Below, one piece after another: positions 37,061-47,959 of a stretch of 64,000 bases of DNA. A program made the translations under genes and the position numbers. Under the pieces are notes generated by a model. That model saw nothing but the letters and a program-made list of their open reading frames with translations. It was not told the origin of the DNA and made no database searches. The stretch's first letter is position 1, and the number at the start of each line of letters is the position of its first letter. The DNA is from Cranoglanis bouderius (taxonomy: Eukaryota; Chordata; Actinopteri; Siluriformes; Cranoglanididae), in NCBI GenBank assembly GCA_023630585.1, contig CM042552.1, positions 18,514,069 to 18,578,068 on the forward strand. The letters are read 5' to 3'.

Positions 37061-37266
37061 GAGTTTTAGGCCCTGATGTACGTACGTGAGAGGTTGCAGC
37101 ACAAACCAACACCTGATGTGTCTACAGCACGTATCTGAGGTGAAGGAAGAATTGAGCGATAAAGTTAAAATGAGAGACGGAGGATGAAGATGAATCGAAA
37201 GGGCCTTAAATAAATAAAATGGCAGTGGAGACTCTACAGACTGATCTGTGGAGATTATCTGTCTGC

Positions 37267-37268
<2 letters not shown>
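37061..37268. other. Unique DNA, nothing recognised
   Basis: Short complex stretch before a (GA)n tract. No exon signal. Confidence 0.3.
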
Positions 37269-37315
<47 letters not shown>

Positions 37316-37327
37316 GAAAACAGACAG
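37269..37327. repeat. (GA)n(CAGA)n compound microsatellite
   Basis: GA run to 37297, then CAGA units. Confidence 0.93.
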
Positions 37328-37447
37328 GGAGTGATTTGATGGAGCTGAAGTCTCCGCTGAGATCGTCCTCTATCACTCCACTCACTTTAGCTCACATCAC
37401 TCCATCACAACAAAGCTTAATAATTCATCACTGCTTCCAGGAAGTAC

Positions 37448-37449
<2 letters not shown>

Positions 37450-37539
<90 letters not shown>
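37450..37539. repeat. (GT)45 microsatellite
   Basis: A pure 90-bp run, the longest dinucleotide tract in the window with a non-AT unit. Confidence 0.97.
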
Positions 37540-37541
<2 letters not shown>

Positions 37542-37739
37542 TGACCTGAGTTTCAGGTTTCAATAAAAAAGCTAATTTCTGCATCATTGCTTAGGGCAAA
37601 CATAATCAAAACAACCTGCTGATATGCTAATCTACTGTGTGCATGTTCACTGTTTAAATGGTTGCTATGGTGACAGTGGGCGTGTCCAGCGCCCAAGCAT
37701 GATTTTTACCTAGTGATGTTTTCTTTGCTCAAAGGTGGT

Positions 37740-38405
37740 GAGAATTTCATTTCAAATTAAGAAACATTTTCCAGAATACAGGGTTCTTTTCAGGAACCCA
37801 GAACTTTTTTACGCAACAATCAGTAAAATTTTTTCAGGAATTTAAGAACATTATCAGGAACCCAGAATCCTTTTTTTAAAGGAGCTCAGGAACTTACAAG
37901 CTACGAACCACTTTCAGGAGCTTTGAAACTTTTTCCGGAAGCCAGGAGCTTCTACAGGAATCCAAGAACTTTGTTAGGCACTTAGGAACATTGTCAGGAA
38001 CCCACAGTGCTTTTTGGAAAAGCTGTAATTTTTTTTTTTTTTTTTTGCAAATCCAGGCACTCTCAAGCTATAAACCTTTCGAGAACTTTTCAAACTTTGC
38101 CAGGAACTCAAAAACTTCTCACCAGATCCCAGAACTTTTTTGGGACTAAAGAACCCAGAAACTTTTCCAGTTAGCAGCAGTTAGTAACATTTTGTCAAGA
38201 TGTATTTTCCAGAAACCCAAACAGTTCTTCAAGAACTCTATGGGGCTTTTTCAGCAATTCGAAAATAGAAAGCCAGTAACTTTTCTTTCATGGACTGAGG
38301 AGCTTCTTCAGCAACCCAAGAACTTTCTCAGGAGTTTGATGTTCAGAAATCTAAGAAACAATCTTTTTTTTTCCCCAACCCAAGAGGTTTTTATCCCAGC
38401 AACAT
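37740..38405. repeat. Degenerate 'aggaacccagaactttt' repeat
   Basis: Irregular units of about 25-35 bp built on gaacttt, caggaa and cccaga words. They are too diverged for a fixed period. Confidence 0.6.
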
Positions 38406-38825
38406 AGGAATATATAATCTTTCACCCTTTGCATTTTATAAAAGTACATATCTAATAGTCTTGCCTAAGAACCCCTGCAGTACCTTCACAGATCCTGCTG
38501 TTGAAATATGAGGTATTAAAATGTCTGTGCTAAAGTCTGTGTGCTATGTTCCTACACACAGAAGGGCATTTTAATTTAAATTAATTGACAGAGACTCTGT
38601 CGCACTCTGAGGAAATGTGCTCATAAAATTGAACACAGATGGCAGCGAACTGAACTGGAACACCTGAAAGTGAAGCTTCGGCCAAACAATGTCCCCCTAG
38701 CCCCAAATGAAGTCGATCAGCCAAGACATGTTTAGTGTCTAGAGCTTATTTCTTCAGTTTATCAATGGAGCTATGAGGCCAATATAACTAGTAACAGTTA
38801 ATTCCCAGTTTAATCACTAAACTTT
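38406..38825. other. Unique DNA, no gene seen
   Basis: No repeats or exon signals recognised. Contains a palindromic-like tttaatttaaattaatt run near 38570. Confidence 0.3.
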
Positions 38826-38827
38826 GA

Positions 38828-40070
38828 GTGAGGGTGAGAGGCTAATGGTGGGATTAGAGCCAGGGGTGTGGTTAGATTAACGGTGGGGTTGAGTGAGGGT
38901 GTGTGTTTATTAATGGGTGGGGTTCATGTGATGGTGTAGTTAGAGTGAGGGTGTGGTTAGACTAAGGGTGTGGTTTGAGTGCAGGGTGAGGCTAGATTAA
39001 GGGTGGGGTTAGAAAGAGGGTGTGGTCAAATTAAGGGTGGGGTTAGAGTGAGGGGTGTGGTTAGATGAAGGGTGTGGTTAGAGTGAGGGTGTGGTTAGAT
39101 TAAGGGTGGGGTTAGAGTGAGGGTGTGGTTAGATTGTGGGTGGGGTTAGAGTGAAGGTGTGGTTAGAGTAAGTGTGGTTAGAGTGAGGGGTGTGGTTAGA
39201 GTGAAGGTGTGGTTAGAGTAAGTGTGGTTAGAGTGAGGGGTGTGGTTAGATTAAGGGTGGGGTTAGAGTGAAGGTGTGGTTAGAGTAAGTGTGGTTAGCG
39301 TGAGGGGTGTGGTTAGATTAAGGGTGGGGTTAGAGTGAAGGTGTGGTTAGAGTGAGGGGTGCGGTTAGATTAAGGGTGGGGTTAGAGTGAAGGTGTGGTT
39401 AGAGTAACTGTGGTTAGAGTGAGGGGTGTGGTTAGATTAAGGGTGGGGTTAGAGTGAAGGTGTGGTTGGATTAAGGGTGGTGTTAGAGTGAAGGTGTGGT
39501 TGGATTAAGGGTGGGGTTAGAAAGAGGGGTGTGGTTAAGTTAATGGTGTGGTTAGAGTAAGTGTGGGGTTAGATTAAGGGTTTGGTTAGAGCAAGGGTGC
39601 TTAGATTAAGGGTGGGGTTAGAGTGAGGGGTGTGGTTAGATTAAGGGTGTGGTTTAAGTGTAGGGTGGATTAGATTAAGGGTGGGATTAGAGTGAGGGTG
39701 TAGTTAGAGTAAGTGTGGGGTTAGAGTGAGGGTGGGGTTAGATTAAGGGTGGGATTAGAGTGAGGGTGTAGTTAGAGTAAGTGTGGGGTTAGAGTGAGGG
39801 TGTGGTTAGATTAAGGGTGGGGATAGTGTGAGGGGTGTAGTTATAGTGAGGGTGTGGTTAGATTAATGGTGGAGTTAGAGTAAGTATAGGGTTAGAGTGA
39901 GGGTGTGGTTAGATTAAGGGTGTGGTTAGATTAACGTCGGCGTTAGAGTGAGGGGTGGGGTTAGAGTGAGGGGTGTGGTTAGATTAAGGGTGGGGTTAGA
40001 GTGAAGGTGTGCTTATAGAGAGGGGTGTGTGGTTCGACTAAGGGTGTAGTTAAACTGAGCATTGGAGTTT
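38828..40070. repeat. GGGGTTAGAGTGAGGG minisatellite
   Basis: About 1.2 kb of 15-20 bp units such as gtggttagattaagggtg and ggggttagagtgaagg, partly arranged in longer blocks of about 60 bp. The plus strand is strongly G over C, with many GGG/GGGG runs a few bases apart. Confidence 0.92.
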
Positions 40071-40450
40071 CCACTAGACTCCCTTGCTCTCACTGCACAA
40101 AGGATTGCATTTGCAACTGAGCCAACACGCTAACATGGCTAATAATATATGTAAGCTGGTAGCCAGCTGAATGCCTGCTCATCTGACTGATAGGCTCGTG
40201 ATGTGAACAGTCACTGTGATTCAGCCCTGCTCACACACACACGCATACACACACACACACACACACCCACACACACACACCATGTTAAGAATGTGTGGCA
40301 CTCATCTTATAGAATCAAAAGCGTGGCTAATGCGCTAGCAAAGGCCAGGCCAACATTATTTAATGCACAGACGACCAGGCTGAAGTGGGTCATGTAACCA
40401 GCGGGGGAAGTTCTATACTGGCACTTCAACATACATACACACACAAGTGC

Positions 40451-40494
<44 letters not shown>

Positions 40495-40500
40495 CAGCAA
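40071..40500. repeat. Unique DNA with (CA)n, (AT)n and (GT)n tracts
   Basis: Imperfect CA tract at 40231-40281. An AT run then GT run occurs at 40451-40494. The remainder is unique and shows no gene. Confidence 0.7.
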
Positions 40501-40572
40501 CAGAACAGAAGTGTAAAGAGCTTTAGAGTGAGAACAGCATGAGTCAGAGTTAAAGGCAGTCCAACTGGAACA

Positions 40573-40575
<3 letters not shown>

Positions 40576-40607
<32 letters not shown>
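40576..40607. repeat. (CA)16 microsatellite
   Basis: A pure run directly beside a family X copy. Confidence 0.94.
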
Positions 40608-40609
<2 letters not shown>

Positions 40610-40611
40610 CC

Positions 40612-40735
40612 TCATTATAATACACTGAGGCAATGATATGAAATTTGAATTGTAACTGCCAGATGATGATGTCATAATGACTGTTACAGCAGCTGACCAA
40701 CCAGCAGCTTCGCTTCCACTCACACTCATTAAAAT
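40612..40735 (-). repeat. Dispersed repeat family X, copy 4
   Basis: On the minus strand it reads agcgaagctgctggttgg, gctgctgtaacag and attatgacatcatcatc, matching 9829-9880. It continues through tggcagttacaattcaaat towards the right part of the family. Confidence 0.6.
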
Positions 40736-41454
40736 ACAAACACTTTCTCTTGACTTTTCCATTCCTCCATTCTTTGTTTCTTTTGTTTTGTTTGTTTGTA
40801 TCTTTCCTTCTTGCTTTCTTTTTTTTCCCCCTTTCTCTCTCTCTCAGAGACTCCAGAGTTTATTACTCTTCATTGTATCTGCCTCCTGTCTTATATCGTT
40901 GTGTAGCAGGTAATACCTCTGTAAATGTGTTTGTCATGTTGCTTGTTGACCCCGCACTCGTCTCCATCACCTCCATCATATAAAGCACTTATATAAACAT
41001 CCTAAACATGTAGTGACACTCAACAGCATCCTCGTGTTGAAGTGGGGGTGCGTTGGGAGAGAGGCGTCATCACCAACCCAGAGTGCTCTCCTCTCAAAGC
41101 TCGCTCAGACAATTAACTCACACACACACACTCACAGCGCTGGGAAGCTTAGTGCCACTTAACATGCATGCTCTCTCAGGCTTTCATATGCTAAAATGAG
41201 GAGCTTAAAAAAAAAAATTTAAAAAAAAAATCATATATTCGAAAAAAAAGAAAAAAAAAATCACCCTTGCAGAAGTGTACATATAAAATCATTATGTGCT
41301 GAAGGGCTTCTAGAGAAGAGAGGCATTTAGTGACTTCTCCTAAAGATGTGCATAACATCCATGTCATTAAAGAGCACTTACAGCATGATGGGTGGAATGT
41401 GTAGGGTGAATGAATACTCTTGCATTTGCTGGAAAACCAGACATTTTACCCGTT
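40736..41454. other. Unique DNA, no gene seen
   Basis: C/T-rich to 40850, then complex. A-runs lie at 41208-41260. Short frames only, with no domain. Confidence 0.3.
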
Positions 41455-42715
41455 TTACCCATCGTTTACCCTCTCACACCACCAGATCATCTGTACCTAA
41501 ACTCAAATACCCTCTCACACCATCAAAGTATCTATATCCACACTCACATCCTTCTCATACCTTCTCACACCATCAGATTAATTGCACTCATACTCATTTA
41601 CCCTCTCACACCATCGAAGAACCTGTGCCTCCATTCATTTACCTTCAACACCATCAAATAATCTCTACCTACACTCATTTACTATCTCACACCATCTGAT
41701 CATCTTTGCCCATACTTGTTTACCCTCTCACACTATCGGCTCATGTGTGCCCTCACTTGTCTACCCTACCACACCATTGGATCATTTTTACCTACACTTG
41801 TTTATCCCCTTACACTACTGAATCATATGCCCCAATATTCGTTTACCTTCTGACACCATCGAACAATCTGTACCTACACTCGTTTACCATCTGACAGCAT
41901 TGGATCAACTGTACCCACAATCATTTACCCTCATACACCTTCAGATAATCTGTACCTGCGCTTAAGGATACCTACCACACCATCAAATCACATATATACA
42001 CTTGTTTACCTTCTCACACCATCTTATCATCTGTGCCTACACTTACGTACCTTCTCATAACATCTGATCATCAGTACCCACACTCGTTTACCCTCTCACA
42101 CCATCAGATCATGTGTACCTACACTTGTCCCCTTACAACATAAGATCATCTGTACCCAAATCTGTATCTATACTCGTATGTCCTTTCACACCATCGGATG
42201 AGCCATACCTACTTTTGATTACCCACTCACACAATCAGATCATCTGTACCTACACTCATTTGGCCTCACACACCATTGGATCATCTTTACCTATGCTCGT
42301 TTACCCTACCACACCATCGAATCGTTTGTACCTACGCTTGTTTACACCATCAGCTCATCTGTTCCTACATTCATTTGCCCTCTCACACCATCGGATAATT
42401 TGTACCTACACTCCTTTACCCTCTTACACCATAAGATCATATGTATCTACACTTGTTTACCCCCTTACACATTCAGATCATCTGTACCCACACTTGTTTA
42501 CCCTCTTACACCATCAGATCATCTGTACCCACGCTCCTTTACCCTATCACACCATCTGATCACCTGTAACTACACTCCTTTACCCTCTCACACCATCGGA
42601 TCATATGTACCTATAATCCTTCCCCATCAGATCATCTGTACCTACACTCATTTACCCTCACACAGTATTGGACCATCTGTACCCACATTCGTACTTCTGT
42701 ATCTCTTCATTCAGG
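41455..42715. repeat. ~41-bp minisatellite, about 30 units
   Basis: Units carry ctcacaccatcagatcatc, tgtacctacactc and gtttaccct. They are degenerate (roughly four in five bases shared) but keep order over 1.26 kb. Leu/Pro/Ser/His frames across it come from the repeat. Confidence 0.92.
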
Positions 42716-42981
42716 TGAATCAGGTATAAAATCAGGCTGAACAATTTTGTAGGTTATATCGACTCTAGTGAGTGTATCTGTGGTTTGTGAGAGAAAAGAT
42801 GGAGTTCATGCGTTCATCCTTCCTTCATCCGCAGAATGAGGAATCCATCATTGATGCCGCTCTGGTTGAGAGAGCACAAACCGCCCAATCGATACTCACC
42901 TGCCGAGCTGAAGGGCTTTCCGAGGATTAGATGTCAAACCTGCTGGGCCTATCACTATGATAAACTCTATGTGCATGCACT

Positions 42982-42982
<1 letters not shown>
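42716..42982. other. Unique DNA, exon-like but unsupported
   Basis: ccttccttcatccgcag (ending 42834) looks like a splice acceptor and is followed by about 90 open bases. No donor in phase and no protein family were recognised, and the frame ends at a TAG (42929). Best treated as unique non-coding DNA. Confidence 0.25.
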
Positions 42983-43023
<41 letters not shown>

Positions 43024-43032
43024 TGTGTGTTT
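42983..43032. repeat. (GT)n microsatellite
   Basis: GT run of about 25 units with one T interruption. Confidence 0.94.
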
Positions 43033-43264
43033 CAGGCAATGAGACTGAGTGATGATTCCTCTAGCAACCCTATTTGCCCTAGGCATCTTCTAAAAATCAG
43101 TTATGAATTTTAGGTTTGAATATAGTGAATGCTTCAAATTCAAATTCAAATGCTCCCTTATGAATCCATTAGGGAGAATGTTTGTCTTCTGTATCCCTTA
43201 AGGGTCACTAGTTTGGACATATTTGAGGCAGTATGCATTCTTCATGGAGTAGGAGCCTCCTGGT
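43033..43264. other. Unique DNA, nothing recognised
   Basis: Short complex stretch without exon or repeat signal. Confidence 0.3.
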
Positions 43265-43745
43265 AATGGTGAGATAATGGGTTTAACAGGTTAGAATAAG
43301 AGGTGGGGCTAGAGTGAGGGGTGGGGTTTGAATTAAGAGCAGATTTAGAATGAAAGGTTGGGTTAGGTTGTGGGTGGATTTAAGGATGATGGATGAGGCT
43401 AGAGTAAATCCATGAGTATGAGAGCTGGATTAAAGTATGAGACAGATTAGCATAAGCGGTGGTGCCAGTGTGATGGGTGGGGTTAGAGTGAAGGGCTGGG
43501 TTTGAGTAAGGGGGGTCAATAAGAGCAGGGTACAACTAAAGCAAGGGCTGGGGTTCGAGAACAGATTTTAAATGAGCAGGTGGGATTAGGATGATGGACG
43601 GGGCCAGAGTAAGACCCAGAATGTAAGGGTGGACTTGAGCTATGAGACAGAATTAGCGTAAGGGGTGGGGCTAGTGTGGTAGGTGGAGTTAGAGTAAGAT
43701 TTGTATTGAAGGACAGGGTTAGAGTGAGAGGTGGGGTTAGAGTGG
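43265..43745. repeat. Degenerate 'ggggttagagtgagg' repeat
   Basis: Diverged units related in wording to the 38828 array (ggtggggttagagtg, gtggggctagtgtg). It may be an older relative of that array. Confidence 0.65.
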
Positions 43746-43762
43746 GGCAATAACAAGTCTTC

Positions 43763-44087
43763 AACAAGTCTTAGTGAGTCCCTCGGTGAGGCATTGGCAG
43801 ATTTGATCCGGTTGAGTGCTAGCCTAAAACATACTTCTTATGGGAGGAAATGGCTTGCTAAAGCAACCATGTGTCACAAAATGGCCACCATGACCCTTCC
43901 CTGCACAGGCTGTGTTTTTTTAAAAAACTGCATCCACAATAAAACTAACTAATAAGCTCTGCATAGTTGTTGTGTGTTAGAGCCATCAATGCTTTAGCAA
44001 GCCATCTCTTCTAATTAGCAGGGGGTTTTAGGCTAGCGCTCAACCGGATCGAGTCCGCCAACGCCTCGCCGCACTATTAACACTTGT
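43763..44087. mobile_element. Fold-back element (MITE-like)
   Basis: Left arm 43764-43874 and right arm 43983-44087 are inverted copies: gatccggttgagtgctagcc against its reverse form ggctagcgctcaaccggatc, and atggcttgctaaagcaa against gctttagcaagccat. The outer ends are acaagtcttag and its counterpart. The ~110-bp centre is unique. No coding capacity and no clear target duplication. Confidence 0.75.
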
Positions 44088-44475
44088 CATTTCTAATTCT
44101 GCAGGATTTTAATCAAACCCATCCCCTGCAGTGTTAGCACATCCCCCGTCTGAGCTTTCAGTTTGTATCCCCATGCTAACTGCTAACACAAAGCACTATA
44201 GAATCCAAGGGGTTTTATGTGCACGTCACACTTCAGAGCCTCAGGTCGAGGCAGTCACTGAAATTAGGGCACCCTTATCTCTCTTTCTCTCTCACACACA
44301 CACACAAACATGCATACACACATGCACACAAACACACACACTGCTGCAGGATTATCTCTTAGGTGTGTAAGCAGGTTTGACGTTAAGTTAGAGTACACAG
44401 AGCTCTAAAAAGGGACACACTGCTTCTATCTGCCAGTGCAAATATACTGGTTTACAGCTGTAATATCAGGAAAAG

Positions 44476-44478
<3 letters not shown>
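44088..44478. other. Unique DNA with short (CA)n
   Basis: Imperfect CA tract near 44293-44341. No gene recognised. Confidence 0.3.

Positions 44479-44531
<53 letters not shown>
44479..44531. repeat. (CA)26 microsatellite
   Basis: Pure run. Confidence 0.95.
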
Positions 44532-44535
<4 letters not shown>

Positions 44536-44589
44536 CGCTATTAAGTTCCCACTCAGTGATGCTTCCCATTCTGATCCTCTTACTCTCTC

Positions 44590-45120
44590 TAGAAGAAGGG
44601 GCGGAGTCAGGATGATGAGGAGAATACGAAGATGAGATGAGCCAGGTTGATGGTGAGAACAGCAACATGGGCAGTGTTAGTGGGATCAGGAGAATAGGAA
44701 GATGGGCCGAGTCAAGTGATCGGGTAAATAGGTAGATGGGCAGAGTCAGAGGGATTTGGAAAATAGGAAGATGGGCGGTGTCAGTGGGATGGGGAGAACA
44801 GGAAGATGGGTGGAGTCATGATGATGGGGGGAATATGAAGATGGGCAGAGTCACGGTGATGGGGACAATAGAGGATGGGCAGGGTGAGGGTGATGGGGAG
44901 AATACAACGATGGGTGGAGTCAGGGTGATGGTGAGAATACGAAGATGGGCGGTGTCAGTGGGATGGGGAGAATATGAAGATGGGCGGAGTCAGGTGATGG
45001 GTGAAATGAGGTACAAGAGGCACGAAGAAAGATTAATGTGGGGGAGGGGTTAGAAGTAGGGGTGGAGTTAGAATGATGGGTGGGCTAGAGTGAAAGGGGA
45101 GGTTAAATTCAGGGGCGGAG
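44590..45120. repeat. ~34-bp minisatellite 'gatggggagaatacgaagat'
   Basis: About ten units carrying gggcggagtcag, tgatggggagaata and gaagatggg, ending in degenerate G-rich units near 45110. A Gly/Trp/Met-rich frame across it is a repeat artefact. Confidence 0.88.
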
Positions 45121-45350
45121 TGAACGCACACACTAACACTCCCTAACACACCCTAATATAAATGTTAACACACTGACACACCAGAACACAACCCAGTAGC
45201 ATACACTAGCACACCCTAATAGAAATGCTAACACACACTAACACTCCCTGTTATCAACACTAACACAACATAATGCATGTTAACACACCCTAAAATAAAA
45301 TATACTACAAACGCAAACACACTGAAACACGCAATAACCCACATCAACTC
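45121..45350. repeat. Degenerate 'aacacaccctaat' repeat
   Basis: Short units with ctaacac and caccctaata words. It lies only about 50 bp beyond the glypican exon donor. Confidence 0.65.
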
Positions 45351-45399
45351 TCACATTTAAACCTGCTAACAGACAGAAACATGACTTCCTGTGTCTCAC

Positions 45400-45558
45400 C
45401 GTCGAACTTCCTGTGTTTGGTGGTGAAGACGGTTCTCAGGGCGCCGCTGCTCTCCTCCATCAGGCGTTCGAGATCGGCTTTACTGCGATGTGCGAGTGCG
45501 TCCTCCATCTCCACCCCACAGCATGTGTACTCCTGAGAACACACACGCAGGTGCTCAC
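45400..45558 (-). CDS. Internal exon of a glypican (GPC1/2/4/6 group), probably exon 2
   Basis: Glypicans are GPI-anchored heparan sulfate proteoglycans of the cell surface that modulate Wnt, Hedgehog, BMP and FGF signalling. On the minus strand this exon reads GEHLRVCSQEYTCC, then an EMED motif, and ends in KHRKFD; the GEHL-x-C-x-Q-x-x-TCC-x-x-EMED pattern with three cysteines is diagnostic of the N-terminal cysteine-rich domain. An AG acceptor (45559-45560) and a GTGAGA donor (45394-45399) bound 159 nt, and both ends are phase 1, as expected for the second exon. From recall, the EYTCC/EMED wording is closest to GPC6 while HRKFD also resembles GPC2, so no paralogue is named. It has no stop and is the only non-repetitive coding segment recognised in the window. 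Exon 1 should lie beyond 64 kb or be missed; exon 3 lies before position 1. Confidence 0.88.
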
Positions 45559-45586
45559 CTGTGGAGACACACACACACACACACAC
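45559..45586 (-). promoter_or_regulatory. 3' splice site of the glypican exon, with a (TG)n tract
   Basis: On the minus strand a run of TG dinucleotides (45567-45586) is followed by TCTCCACAG directly at the exon. The usual pyrimidine-rich stretch is therefore mostly a microsatellite. The arrangement resembles the polymorphic (TG)m tract before CFTR exon 9, where repeat number changes exon inclusion; that parallel is inference. Confidence 0.7.
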
Positions 45587-45759
45587 TTTATTACACCCAC
45601 AGCTTTTGCGCAGATCACACAGCAGCCGAGAGGAACACCAACTGGATCTAATGATGCGTTTCAGCTCGCTGTGACATCATTAATTAGTGACGCCCCATAT
45701 CAGTCACCCAAATATAAATATGCATTAATTTGCATAAATTTGCATCCCAAGTATATATA

Positions 45760-46939
45760 CAGTATCTCACATTTTTGTAAATATTTTATTATATCTTTTC
45801 ATGGGACAACACTGAAGAAATGACACTTTGCTACAATGTAAAGTAGTGAGTGTACAGCTTGTATAACCGTGTAAATTTGCTGTCCCCTCAAAATAACTCA
45901 ACACACAGCCATTAATGTCTAAACCACTGGCAACAAAAGTGAGTACACCCCTAAGTGAAAATGTCCAAATTGGGCCCAATTAGCCATTTTCCGTCCCTGG
46001 TGTCATGTGACTCGTTAGTGTTACGAGGTCTCAGGTGTGAATGGGGATCAGGTGTATTAAGTTTGGTGTCATCGCTCTCACACTCTCTCATACTGGTCAC
46101 TGGAAGTTCAACATGGCACCTCATGGCAAAGAACTCTCTGAGGATCTGAAAAAAAGAATTGTTGTTCTACATAAAGATGGCCTAGGCTATTAGAAGATTA
46201 CCAACACCCTGAAACTGAGCTGCAGCACGGTGGCCAAGACCATACAGCGGTTTAACAGGACAGGTTCCACTCAGAACAGGCCTCGCCATGGTCGACCAAA
46301 GAAGTTGAGTGCACGTGCTCAGCATCATATCCAGAGGTTGTCTTTGCAGAATAGACGTATGAGTGCTGCCAGCATTGCTGCAGAGGTTGAAGGGGTGGGG
46401 GGTCAGCCTGTCAGTGCTCAGACCATACGCCGCACACTGCATCAAATTGATCTGCATGGCTGTCGTCCCAGAAGGAAGCCTCTTCTAAAGATGATGCACA
46501 AGAAAGCCCGCAAACAGTTTGCTGAAGACAAGCAGACTAAGGACATGGATTACTGGAACCATGTCCTCTGGTCTGATGAGACCAAGATAAACTTATTTGG
46601 TTCAAATGGTGTCAAGAGTGTGTGGTGGCAACCAGGTGAGGAGTACAAAGACAAGTGTGTCTTGCCTACAGTCAAGCATGGTGGGCCCAGTTGACACTTT
46701 GGGCCCAATTTGGACATTTTCACTTAGGGGTGTACTCACTTTTGTTGCCAGCGGTTTAGACATTAATGGCTGTGTGTTGAGTTATTTTGAGGGGACAGCA
46801 AATTTACACTGTTATACAAGCTGTACACTCACTACTTTACATTGTAGCAAAGTGTCATTTCTTCAGTGTTGTCCCATGAAAAGATATAATAAAATATTTA
46901 CAAAAATGTGAGGGGTGTACTCACTTTTGTGAGATACTG
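45760..46939 (+). mobile_element. Tc1-like transposon, deletion derivative (same family as 23736)
   Basis: Flanked by TA (45758-45759, 46940-46941). Both long inverted repeats are present (45760-45983, 46695-46939), although the left one lacks about 22 bp near its tip. The centre from the 'KHGG' region of the transposase to the 3' untranslated part is deleted. It lies about 200 bp upstream of the glypican exon on the minus strand, in the opposite orientation. Confidence 0.94.
46113..46694 (+). pseudogene. Tc1 transposase pseudogene, C-terminus deleted
   Basis: Starts at ATG 46113 (MAPHGKELSEDLKKRIVVLH). It has one early stop, TAG at 46191-46193, after which the frame stays open to 46694. The DNA-binding domain (STVAKTIQRFNRTG, GRPKKLSARAQ) and the first catalytic motif (WSDETKINLFG) are readable. 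The second Asp and the Glu are lost in the internal deletion. Confidence 0.93.
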
Positions 46940-46941
46940 TA

Positions 46942-47959
46942 CGCATGTGTGCGTGTGTGCGTTCTTTCTCCAGTGCTTTGTATTATCGTTCGTAAGATTT
47001 CTTCCACTGATAAAAGTAGTTCCACTACAAGCACATTGCTAAGCATTCTGCCACTGTGATAATAAAATGAAAAACTAGCTAGTGTTGCTAGCATAAAATC
47101 TAGCTCAGCTAGCAACACTGTATTAGCTTTCCAGGTTCTGTGGTTAAAGATTAGCTTTATAAAGCGCTAGCTGGCTATTTAGCTAGAAGGCTGGCTATAT
47201 AAAGGCTATGTCCAAAATGTTAGCATTTATACCTAGGTAGTGTTCCTACTACAACATCAGTTATATAAAGGTTTCTTCCAAAGCTCTAAAGTTCACAGCT
47301 AGCTGGTGTTCTTAGTTTTAAGGCTCCGACACTCCCAGACACTAATTTCTGTGACTGGTTTCTTCTTTTAGAATTAGAAAAACACTACAATTTATGACTA
47401 GCTTGCTATTAGAACATGGAGTAAACTACATTAGCTAGCTAATGTGCTGCTTCAGGCTTCTGTAATGTTTATGCATACAGTATATTGGCTAATCAATGAG
47501 ACACGCTCAAACTTTCGCACTTGTTTCTTGACAGAAAGTGCACGCGAGCCATGTGTATTCATTAAGACAGCGATTATGCGCCTGTTCTGTGTGCTGTGTG
47601 TGAAATGAAACGTGAATTGAATGTGCGGTGACATTAAAATGTGCTGAGCGAGTGAGTTTAAATCTGCGTGTGTGTGTGTGTGTGTGTGTGTGTTGTGCCG
47701 CACTGACACAGAGCAGCGCTGCAGCTTGAAATAAATATCACGGTGATTAGCGTGCTAAACACAGGTCTGTAGGTAAAGTTTAGCTCCTGCAGTGATGCCT
47801 CGAACTCTTCTAGAACGATGGTCGACTAACTGCCAAGTTATGAATCAGTGATACACTTCTAACGGCTGCTCGTAGTAATGCTGACTAGCTCAGGTAAAGT
47901 TAGAGAATAATTAGCTAATTTGCTAATAATGCTAATGCTAAAAGCACGTCGGAACGGGT
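46942..47959. other. Unique DNA with a (GT)n tract
   Basis: TAGCTAGC-rich wording at 47040-47460. A (GT)n tract at 47668-47692. No exon 1 of the glypican was recognised here on the minus strand. Confidence 0.35.

Noticed and set aside
38828..40070. Interstitial telomere
   Set aside because: GGTTAG words occur, but no run of exact TTAGGG repeats; the unit is a 15-20 bp minisatellite.
42818..42935. Exon-like segment after a good acceptor-like tract
   Set aside because: No donor in phase and no family match; a stop follows at once.
45413..45823. 136-codon plus-strand frame over the glypican exon
   Set aside because: It is the antisense shadow of the exon; the minus strand carries the splice borders and conserved cysteines.
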